64,000 nucleotides of DNA from Blastocatellia bacterium. Lineage in GTDB: Bacteria; Acidobacteriota; Blastocatellia; UBA7656; JADIYM01. Shown in pieces: positions 57,375-64,000 of the stretch. The stretch is from assembly GCA_021463145.1 (NCBI GenBank), contig JAJTWZ010000012.1:16178-80177 (forward strand), written 5' to 3'. Below the pieces are notes generated by a model. That model searched no databases and was not told the DNA's origin. It saw only the letters and a program-made list of their open reading frames with translations. A program made the position numbers and the translations under genes. Positions within the stretch are counted from its first letter, which is position 1. Each line of letters begins with the position of its first letter.

Positions 57375-59687
57375 CTAGAGCAACGCCTCGAGCATCTCGA
57401 GGAATCGGCCCTGTTCGAAATCGCTCTTGACGATGTAGCCATTCGCGCCCGCCTTCATTCCTCTGCGCCGGTCTTCCTCGCTGCCGAGCGAGGTGACCAG
57501 CAGTATCGGCAGGTTCTGCAGCCGCTCGATCTGCCGGATTCGCTCGACGAGCTCGAACCCGTTCACGTTCGGCATGTCGATGTCCGAGACAATGGCGTCG
57601 CAAGTGCCCTCGCGCAGGTATGCCATCGCCTCGGCGCCGTCCTTACAGGCCACTACGTCATAGCCGGCCGTTTCCAGGATGTTCTTCTCGAGCGTTCGCG
57701 TCGTGATCGAGTCTTCGACGATCATCACGCGCAAGCGCTCCGTTGCGGCCTCGTGCTCCGTCGCGCGCGCGAGGCTGCCCGGCATAGAGGCGCGAGGCAC
57801 GGCCGATGCGATCAGGTCGAGCGGGTTGAGCACGAGAATGACAGCGCCGCTTCCGACTACGGTTCCGCCGGCGACGTTCCGTACTCTCAAGAGCTGCTTC
57901 CCGAGCGACTTTACGACCATCTCCTGTTCGTCGACGAGCGAGTCGACGACCAGCCCGAGCCTTCGCTTCTCGACACTCAGGATCACCACCGGCAGTCTCG
58001 TGTCCGGCGCCGGAGCGTCGCCGGCCTCGAGGCCGAGCAACTCCGACAGACGCGCGACGGCCACCGGCGCGCCGCCGAGCACGAGCGCCGGCGTGTCCTC
58101 GATGGATTCGATATCGGCAGGCACGATCCGCAGGATCCTCTCGACAGCCGTGATCGGCAACGCGTACGTCTCGCCATTGACGCCGACAAGCAGGCTCTTC
58201 GTGGTGGAAAGAGTCAGCGGGAGCGTGATCGTAACTGTCGAGCCCCGTCCCGGCTCGGTCTCGAGCGTGATCTGGCCCTGCACCCGTTGGATGTTCTCCC
58301 TGACGACGTCCATCCCGATGCCTCTGCCCGAGACGTCCGTCACCTTCGACTTTGTCGACAATCCCGAGTGGAAAATGAAGTTGAGCACCTCGCGCCCCGG
58401 CAGGTTTCGCCCGTGAGCCGCATCGACGAGGCCCAACTCGATAGCGCGGTCGAGGACGCGCTCGGCGTCGATTCCGCGGCCGTCGTCCGTCACGTCTATT
58501 CGAATCTGTCCGCCCACCTGGCCGGTCCGCACGACGATTCTCCCCGCGGGCGGCTTTCCCGTCGCGATGCGGTCCGCAACGGTCTCGATACCGTGGCTCA
58601 CGGCGTTTCGAAGGATGTGCATCAGCGGGTCCTTGATCAGCTCGAGAACTCGCTTGTCGACTTCGGTGTCCGTTCCAACGAGTTCGAGCACGGCCTGCTT
58701 TTCTTCGCGCCTCGCGACATCGCGGACCAGACGGTGGAATCCGTCGAGAATCGTGGCGACCGGCAGCATGCGCGCCCGCTTGATGTCTTCCTGCAGATTG
58801 TCGGTGAGTATCGACACGTGCATCGCGTCGCGCGAGAAGTCCTGGTTCAAGGCCGAAGTTCGCTGCCCGATGGTCTTCAGGTGCGTCTCGACACGGTCGA
58901 GAAGCTCCTGCCGCTTGGCTGTAAGCGTGCGCTCGGTGCGTCCGGAAGCGTGAACGAGCAGGCGTGATACGTCCTTGAGCTTCGTCCAGTCCTTGGCCGC
59001 GTCTTCCAGCTCGCGCTGCAGATCGCGGATACCCGTCATACGCTCGTCGTTCCGGATTCGGGCGATGAGCAACTCGCCGATCTGCGCCATTAGCGAATCC
59101 AGCTTTCGGATCGGAACCCGGATTGTCTCCTCTGTCGAGCCGTCGCCGTCACGCGAGGCCTCCACGGGTTCGCGGGGCCGTGGCGGCGCGGCAAACTTCA
59201 CAGAAGCAGACGGAACCGGAGGAGTGGGCGCGATGGCGACGGGAACCGGCGCGGCATCGATCGGAGCCGCCGCCACGGCATACCGCCGGCACGCCTCCTG
59301 AAGCGCGACGAGTGCCGCCGCGTCCTCGCCATCCGGGTCCTCGACGCGCTGGCACCAGACGCCGAGCCGGTCCAGCGCGTCGTACAGGAGGTCGTAAAAC
59401 TCGGCAGGCGCCGGGCGCCCCGCATCGCGGAACGTCTCGAATGCCTCCTCCATCGCGTGCGCGGTCTCCTGTATGACCGTCAGCCCGAGAATCGAGGATG
59501 CACCTTTGAGCGTGTGAGCCTCGCGCGCGATCTCGTCGAGACAGGCGCCAAGGTCGTCGACGACTCCCTGCTCGAGCCGCAGCAGCAGCCGATTGAGCAA
59601 CTGGATGTGCTCGTCCGCCTCGACGCGGAACGTCTCGGAGATCGCGGCGCGGATATCCTCGTCCGAGATCGACATCGGCGATGGCAC
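57375..59687 (-). CDS. cheA: CheA-type histidine kinase with C-terminal receiver (FrzE-like)
   Basis: A 770-residue hybrid kinase. HPt domain: LDEIAREAHTLKGASSILGL (phospho-His). Dimerisation/P4: EDIKRARMLPVATILDGFHRLVRDVARREEKQAVLELVGTDTEVDKRVLELIKDPLMHILRNAVSHGIE (N box), DVTDDGRGIDAERV, DVSGRGIGMDVVREN. CheW-like domain: SLLVGVNGETYALPITAVERILRI. C-terminal receiver: VMIVEDSITTRTLEKN...VSDIDMPNVNGFEL...LVTSLGSEEDRRRGMKAGANGYIVKSDF, with all phosphorylation residues kept. Domain order HPt-kinase-CheW-REC is that of Myxococcus FrzE. Confidence 0.93.
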   Translation of the reverse strand: MPSPMSISDEDIRAAISETFRVEADEHIQLLNRLLLRLEQGVVDDLGACLDEIAREAHTLKGASSILGLTVIQETAHAMEEAFETFRDAGRPAPAEFYDLLYDALDRLGVWCQRVEDPDGEDAAALVALQEACRRYAVAAAPIDAAPVPVAIAPTPPVPSASVKFAAPPRPREPVEASRDGDGSTEETIRVPIRKLDSLMAQIGELLIARIRNDERMTGIRDLQRELEDAAKDWTKLKDVSRLLVHASGRTERTLTAKRQELLDRVETHLKTIGQRTSALNQDFSRDAMHVSILTDNLQEDIKRARMLPVATILDGFHRLVRDVARREEKQAVLELVGTDTEVDKRVLELIKDPLMHILRNAVSHGIETVADRIATGKPPAGRIVVRTGQVGGQIRIDVTDDGRGIDAERVLDRAIELGLVDAAHGRNLPGREVLNFIFHSGLSTKSKVTDVSGRGIGMDVVRENIQRVQGQITLETEPGRGSTVTITLPLTLSTTKSLLVGVNGETYALPITAVERILRIVPADIESIEDTPALVLGGAPVAVARLSELLGLEAGDAPAPDTRLPVVILSVEKRRLGLVVDSLVDEQEMVVKSLGKQLLRVRNVAGGTVVGSGAVILVLNPLDLIASAVPRASMPGSLARATEHEAATERLRVMIVEDSITTRTLEKNILETAGYDVVACKDGAEAMAYLREGTCDAIVSDIDMPNVNGFELVERIRQIERLQNLPILLVTSLGSEEDRRRGMKAGANGYIVKSDFEQGRFLEMLEALL

Positions 59688-61079
59688 CTACTTCGAAAAC
59701 TCTTCGATCAGCTTGTTGATCTGGCCAGTGAGAGCGCCAAGGCTTCGCGAGACCTGCTCGGTCTGTTTGATCGACTTCACGTTCTCCGTCGATGCCTTGT
59801 TGATGCTGCCCATAGCGATCGACACCTGTTCCATGCCGATCGACTGCTGTTTGGCCGACGCGGCGATCTGTTTTGCCATGCGCGCCGACTCCTCGATCGC
59901 CTCGGTGAGCTGATGGATATTGATGCCGGCGCTGTTGGCCAGTTCGACTCCGGTCTCGACGCGCTTCGAACCCTCTTCCGTCACGATGACGGCCGAGTTC
60001 GTCGCCTTCTGGATTTCGCCGAGGATCTTCTTCACCTGGATGGTGGCCTGTTTCGACTGTTCGGCGAGGTTCCGGATCTCCATCGAAACGACGGCGAAGC
60101 CCTTGCCGTGCTCGCCCGCCTTCGCGGCTTCGATCGACGCATTGAGTGCAAGGAGCTTCGACTGTTCGGCGATGTCGTTCACGGTCGCGATGATCTCTCC
60201 GATCATCTGCGTCTGCTCAGAGAGAGCGAGGATCTTCTCGGCGATCGACTCGACCTGTTCCTTGATCTGGTGCATTCCCTCGATCGACTGCTCGACCGCC
60301 CGGCCGCCGACCTTCGACGCTTCGACCGAACGCTCGGCGACGTCGATGACCCCGTGCGCCTTCTCGAGGGCCTGCTGCGACGTCTGCTTCACCTCGTTGA
60401 TCGTCGAAGTGATCTCGTTTATCGCGGCCGCCTGCTGGCTTGCGGACGTCGACTGCGCCGACGTGGCCATGAGGATGTTCAGAGACGCCTGGTTCAGCTG
60501 CTCGGCGGCGCTCGTCAGCTGGTGAATGAATGAGCGCTTTAGTTGTTCTTCCTGCCCCTTGCCGGATGCCACGTACGCGTCGAGCGCGAAACTGAAGTCG
60601 AGGAACATCGTCTTCACGATGGCCTCGATCGCAGATCCGAGTTTCATCGCATCGTGCCCGTAGCGTTTGAAGATCTCGTGCAGCAGTCCGCGTACGAAAA
60701 GGCTGTAGGCCGCGAGATAGAACTGCGGACCGAGGCCGGCGCTCGAAGTTCCGGCCCGATCCTGCGAGAGCCTGGACAAGGCGAAGGCTTCGTCGTATTG
60801 ACCGGACGTCAGCCCCCCGAAGTAGTGTTCCTGGGCCGCCTTCATCGCCTCGATAGCGCCCGCTTCGTCGAGCGCGGCCGCGGCTTCGGGAAATATCCGG
60901 AAATGGGCCTCGATCTCGTCGAGCCATTCTGGCAGGCGCTCGCGAGACACGGCGTCGAGACTCGACATGACCGACTCGTCTTCGTTGCCGATCTGCAGCA
61001 GCGACCGGCGGGTCGCGATCTCGGCTTCGTCGATACCGAGGATTTCGGCGGCCCTGGCGTCGTTCGAGGACTTGCTCAT
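59688..61079 (-). CDS. Soluble methyl-accepting chemotaxis protein with protoglobin-like sensor (FrzCD-like position)
   Basis: A 463-residue MCP without membrane helices. The N-terminal ~180 residues look like a globin-coupled-sensor/protoglobin fold ([42 protein letters not shown]...[23 protein letters not shown]), but the proximal heme His expected before GLxPxFY is not evident. The rest is a coiled-coil signalling domain with hairpin tip [40 protein letters not shown]. It would pass signals to the CheA-REC kinase in the cytosol. Position and solubility match FrzCD. Confidence 0.9.
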   Translation of the reverse strand: MSKSSNDARAAEILGIDEAEIATRRSLLQIGNEDESVMSSLDAVSRERLPEWLDEIEAHFRIFPEAAAALDEAGAIEAMKAAQEHYFGGLTSGQYDEAFALSRLSQDRAGTSSAGLGPQFYLAAYSLFVRGLLHEIFKRYGHDAMKLGSAIEAIVKTMFLDFSFALDAYVASGKGQEEQLKRSFIHQLTSAAEQLNQASLNILMATSAQSTSASQQAAAINEITSTINEVKQTSQQALEKAHGVIDVAERSVEASKVGGRAVEQSIEGMHQIKEQVESIAEKILALSEQTQMIGEIIATVNDIAEQSKLLALNASIEAAKAGEHGKGFAVVSMEIRNLAEQSKQATIQVKKILGEIQKATNSAVIVTEEGSKRVETGVELANSAGINIHQLTEAIEESARMAKQIAASAKQQSIGMEQVSIAMGSINKASTENVKSIKQTEQVSRSLGALTGQINKLIEEFSK

Positions 61080-61663
61080 CGTCGTTCCTCGGAGGTTTCC
61101 TGCCGGACCCAGAGGCGCTCGTCGTGCAGCAGCTTGTCGACGTCGAGAATCGATACGCCGTCCTGGCTGAGGCCGCTGATGTAGCGCTCGCGGCGGTCCG
61201 TGAAGGTCGTGAGTGGAGGGTGGATGCGGCCCGGCTGCAGGTCGTGCACGTCGTCGACGGAGTCGGCCAGGAGGCCAGCCGTCACGTCGCCCGCCGAAAC
61301 GACGATCGCGAACTGCTCGTCCGCGGCGATACCCGGCTCGCGACCGAACAGGACGGCGATGTCGAGCACGGCGATGATGTCGCCGCGGACGTGAATCACC
61401 CCGACGTAAAACGGAGGCACGCCCGGGACAGGGGTACAGCGCGTGACCGGGCGAATTTCCGAGAGGTATGCAAGCTCGATCCCGTAACGGTGCTCGCCAC
61501 GGCTGAACGCAATCAGGTGAACGTGCTCGATGTCGGCGTCCGTGCTCGGCACGTACGTAACGGCGAGTCGCGCGGCGCGCTCCGCAAGAATCACTTCCAC
61601 CTGCGCGGCGCTCAACTGCAGTTCGTCATCGGGTGCGATCGGAAATCGATGCGTGCGGTCCAT
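61076..61663 (-). CDS. cheW: CheW-type coupling protein 1
   Basis: A 195-residue CheW with an N-terminal extension ([20 protein letters not shown]). Core: [60 protein letters not shown] and [16 protein letters not shown], ending [21 protein letters not shown]. It links the MCP to the kinase. ATG 61663 is used; GTG 61684 would add seven residues. The stop overlaps the start of the MCP gene. Confidence 0.92.
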   Translation of the reverse strand: MDRTHRFPIAPDDELQLSAAQVEVILAERAARLAVTYVPSTDADIEHVHLIAFSRGEHRYGIELAYLSEIRPVTRCTPVPGVPPFYVGVIHVRGDIIAVLDIAVLFGREPGIAADEQFAIVVSAGDVTAGLLADSVDDVHDLQPGRIHPPLTTFTDRRERYISGLSQDGVSILDVDKLLHDERLWVRQETSEERR

Positions 61664-61741
61664 ACGGTTCGCCCATTTCACCACATCCGGAACCCGAAGC
61701 GGTAGCGAGGGAGCTCACATCGGTCTCCTCGATCGGCCCGG

Positions 61742-63244
61742 TCATTCCAAGGGCGGCGACTTCGCCAACGCCTCTTTCGCAAGACCGATTCTCGGGCGCT
61801 CGACGGGAAGCAGATCGCTTTCGAGCAGGTTCCCGCCGTGCGCGCGTGCCAGACGGAGGGCCCGCTCTCGGGACCGCTCGGACTGATCCGGATTCTCGAG
61901 GGCGCGATGAACCATCGACAGGTAGAAGTGGGCCTCGGGAGCGCGCGGGTTGTTGAAGATCGCGTGTTGCAGTTGCTCGCGGGCACGCGGCAGGTATCCG
62001 CGTTCGAGCCAGATCAACCCCATCAACATCATCGTCGGCGAATGGAACCGGTCGAGCAGCAGAGCCCGGAACGCCCAGTAGAGCGCTTCGTCGTAATGCT
62101 TTTCGTCGGCCGAGAGCTGCGCCAGAAGATGAGCCGCGGTTGGGTCGCTGCCGCCGCCGTTGGCAATCGCCACCAGGAGCGCGGATGCCCCGGCGTGATC
62201 GTGGGCGTCATATGCGACCCTGGCCTCGGCGAGTGTCGGAAGCCGGATTTCTGCGTGATCCTCGACTGCGCGGCTCATTGGCGATTGGTCCTTGGCCGAA
62301 TGACGGCGCGGGACCGATGGTGTGGGAGATTGCCTTCCAGACCCGGCACTGCGAACGTCGCGGGACGGCGCAGGGTGCTTTACCGTGTTACCCGGGGCAC
62401 GATAGACGAGTGCCTCCTTGAACTCGACGGGCTCGAAGCGGCCGAAGACCTGTGGATCGGGCTCGGCGTGCCCGACGAACAGCCACCCGCCGGGTCCGAG
62501 CGCCTCCAGGAATCCATCGGCGAGCCTTCTAGTGAGTGCGAGGTCGAAATAGATCGTTACGTTTCGACAGAGAATCACGTCCAGCCCTGCCAGGCCGCGT
62601 TCGGGATCCGGAAGTGAATCCGTTGCAAGGTTGTGACGGTCGAACTTGACCAGTTCCCGGCACGGGTGCTGAAGGTACCGGGTCCTCGCTCCAACCGGCA
62701 GGAAATACCCGCGGATCGACTCGTCCTCGACACCGCGGAATGACCAGTCACCGAATCTCGCCAGTCTTGCCCGACGAAGGGCGAACGGATTGATATCGGT
62801 GCCGAGGATTCGAATGTCCCAGTCGCGCCAGTCCGGGATCGTCTCCGCGATCAGCATTGCGACCGAGTATGGCTCCTCTCCCGAGGCGCATCCAGCGCTC
62901 CAGACCCTGAGCTGGAGACGTCCCTCACGCCGCCGATCGGCGGCGATTGCGGGAAGAACCGACTCTCGCAAGGCATTGAACTGCGGCTGGTCCCGGAAAA
63001 AGGAGGTTTCGCCAACCACCAGTTGAGCGATGAACGCCTGCATCTCGGGATCGTCGTCGTCCAACGACGAAAGGCGCGCGACGAAGCCCGGAAAACTTTC
63101 GTCGGCCGAGCCAAGGTATGCGGATTCCGACAGGAGTCGCAGGCGCGGCGAGTCGCCCTCGCGGAACCGGATTCCCCACCGGCGCACACAGAGGTCAGCG
63201 ACTGAAGCGAGAGCTTCGCCGGTCCAGGTGAAGGCCGCCTTCAC
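61742..63244 (-). CDS. cheR: CheR-type methyltransferase with C-terminal TPR repeats (FrzF-like)
   Basis: A 500-residue protein. CheR domain, residues 1-~275: VGETSFFRDQPQFNAL, VWSAGCASGEEPYSVAML (SAM site), ILGTDINPFALRRAR, DVILCRNVTIYFD. After a Ser/Arg-rich linker, TPR-like repeats occupy ~340-480 (LAEARVAYDAHDHAGASALLV; AAHLLAQLSADEKHYDEALYWAFRALLLD; LERGYLPRAREQLQHAIFNNPRAPEAHFYLSMVHRAL). It methylates the MCP; TPRs tune its output, as in Myxococcus FrzF. Start ATG 63244 overlaps the stop of the upstream cheW by 4 bp. Confidence 0.93.
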   Translation of the reverse strand: MKAAFTWTGEALASVADLCVRRWGIRFREGDSPRLRLLSESAYLGSADESFPGFVARLSSLDDDDPEMQAFIAQLVVGETSFFRDQPQFNALRESVLPAIAADRRREGRLQLRVWSAGCASGEEPYSVAMLIAETIPDWRDWDIRILGTDINPFALRRARLARFGDWSFRGVEDESIRGYFLPVGARTRYLQHPCRELVKFDRHNLATDSLPDPERGLAGLDVILCRNVTIYFDLALTRRLADGFLEALGPGGWLFVGHAEPDPQVFGRFEPVEFKEALVYRAPGNTVKHPAPSRDVRSAGSGRQSPTPSVPRRHSAKDQSPMSRAVEDHAEIRLPTLAEARVAYDAHDHAGASALLVAIANGGGSDPTAAHLLAQLSADEKHYDEALYWAFRALLLDRFHSPTMMLMGLIWLERGYLPRAREQLQHAIFNNPRAPEAHFYLSMVHRALENPDQSERSRERALRLARAHGGNLLESDLLPVERPRIGLAKEALAKSPPLE

Positions 63245-63687
63245 GACGGCGCCGGCAATCCCAGTCGGGGCCGCCCGTCGATAAGTGGCGAGAGGTTGAG
63301 CACGGTGAATATCTGCGATCCGATTCTTGCCACTCCGTCGGAGAACGGAGCGTCAGCCGACAGCGCTCGAGAGCTCTGGAACTGATCCTCTGGAACGGAC
63401 ACGACGTCGAGCACGTCGTCGACGACGACACCGAGCGGTTCTCCGTCGACTTCCGTGACGACCACGTACATCCGCAGCGATATCGGACGTTCTTCACCGT
63501 GCAATGCGCGATTCAGGTCGAAAACCGGCAACACGCGGCCGCGCATATTGACGAGTCCGAGCAATTCGGGCGCCGAGTTCGGCACTGGTGTACACGCCAC
63601 CATCCGGATGATCTGCACGACGCTGGTTGCCGGCAGCCCGTAAGTTTCCGGCCCAGACTGAAAATGGAGAAACGTGTGGTCGCGCAT
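63241..63687 (-). CDS. cheW: CheW-type coupling protein 2
   Basis: A 148-residue CheW, smaller than copy 1: FLHFQSGPETYGLPATSVVQIIRMVACTPVPNSAPELLGLVNMRGRVLPVFDLNRAL and GVVVDDVLDVVSVPEDQFQ, ending FTVLNLSPLIDG. ATG 63687 (MRDHTFLHFQ) is preferred; the upstream frame is Pro/Arg-rich and lacks a ribosome site. Two CheW proteins in one cluster parallel FrzA and FrzB. Confidence 0.9.
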   Translation of the reverse strand: MRDHTFLHFQSGPETYGLPATSVVQIIRMVACTPVPNSAPELLGLVNMRGRVLPVFDLNRALHGEERPISLRMYVVVTEVDGEPLGVVVDDVLDVVSVPEDQFQSSRALSADAPFSDGVARIGSQIFTVLNLSPLIDGRPRLGLPAPS

Positions 63688-63857
63688 CGGAACTGGACCG
63701 TCCAGTGCCTTCGAGCATCGCCCAGTCGCATCGGCCGGCGCAAGCGAGACCGGGGCCGCAAGCCGGTCCGGGCCGATGTCTGGCGGCGGCGGTCGACTGC
63801 CGCCACGGTCGTGGTCAATATTTGTGGCGGGACTGTTACGAAACACGGTCTTGCGTG

Positions 63858-64000
63858 TCAGGCGGCGTCCGGGAATTCTGACTTTTCCTCGATTGTCACC
63901 ATGACACCAAGTGCTGCGAGCTTGCGCACCAATCGCTCTCGCTCGCACCATTTTACGAGCGCCGGATCGGCATGACCGCGAAGCGGTCGCGGACCATCCT
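63858..64000 (-). CDS. 3' end of an unidentified gene (cut by window edge)
   Basis: The minus-strand frame from the window edge reads DGPRPLRGHADPALVKWCERERLVRKLAALG then VMVTIEEKSEFPDAA and a TGA at 63858-63860. Codon use and composition are protein-like, with an amphipathic helix pattern. The family cannot be told from 47 residues. It lies upstream of the second cheW, about 170 bp away. Confidence 0.5.
   Translation of the reverse strand, partial: DGPRPLRGHADPALVKWCERERLVRKLAALGVMVTIEEKSEFPDAA

Noticed and set aside
56580..58967. 795-residue plus-strand frame
   Set aside because: Antisense to cheB and cheA, which have complete conserved motifs.

Overview
The window is GC-rich, densely packed bacterial DNA. 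Several families point to an acidobacterial or similar environmental lineage: a VWFA-related secreted protein of a kind common in Acidobacteria, kinase-FGE fusions, a soluble Frz-like chemosensory cluster and an MglA-like GTPase. This placement is an inference from gene families; there is no rRNA or tRNA gene to confirm it.

Layout. 1-6.1 kb: type III secretion operon (sctN 3' end, O, P, Q, R, S, T and a tail-anchored FHA-like protein), in which SctR carries an N-terminal FliO-like segment. 6.1-10.1 kb: EF-P family factor, rhodanese, secreted repeat protein, YgfZ. 10.4-12.3 kb: secreted beta-helix protein. 12.5-18.4 kb: seven-gene minus-strand operon (phosphatase, membrane hydrolase, thioesterase, creatininase-like, two MacB-type permeases, FxsA). 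18.6-20.15 kb: displaced sctU with a small candidate T3SS substrate. 20-27 kb: TPR protein, Ser/Thr kinase-FGE, ferredoxin, SGNH hydrolase, beta-propeller. 27-29.8 kb: membrane amidase-like protein, then an HU-like domain in frame with an actin-like ATPase. 30-34.8 kb: iron and Fe-S block (IscA/ErpA-type, NifU-type, Mrp, a SufR-NuoE-like fusion, an encapsulated-ferritin-like cargo protein, an 8-Cys ferredoxin). 35.2-40.2 kb: plasmid-type replicon with ParB, a parS-like site, ParA, a 22-bp iteron array, an 11-bp repeat array and an RPA-family initiator. 40.4-48 kb: MglA-like GTPase, membrane and secreted proteins, a second SGNH paralogue without the nucleophile serine, a zinc-ribbon/SPOR protein. 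48-51.5 kb: cysteine biosynthesis by a sulfur-carrier route (Rrf2 regulator, CysM, JAMM protease, a CysO-MoeZ fusion). 51.8-56.3 kb: MarC, Lrp/AsnC, a PAS-GAF-GGDEF cyclase, NUDIX. 56.3-63.7 kb: Frz-like cluster (CheB, CheA-REC, soluble MCP, CheW, CheR-TPR, CheW), then the 3' end of an unknown gene.

The most notable feature is the replicon at 35-40 kb. Three iterons lie before parA and ten 22-bp units in register lie between parA and rep, followed by six 11-bp repeats just before rep. It sits among genes that look chromosomal, which fits a chromid, a plasmid-type chromosome origin or a captured plasmid. Next to it is an encapsulin cargo ferritin with two cargo-loading motifs but no shell gene in the window, flanked by Fe-S sensor and ferredoxin genes. 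The CysO-MoeZ fusion beside a JAMM protease suggests that the carrier's Gly-Gly end must be released by proteolysis.
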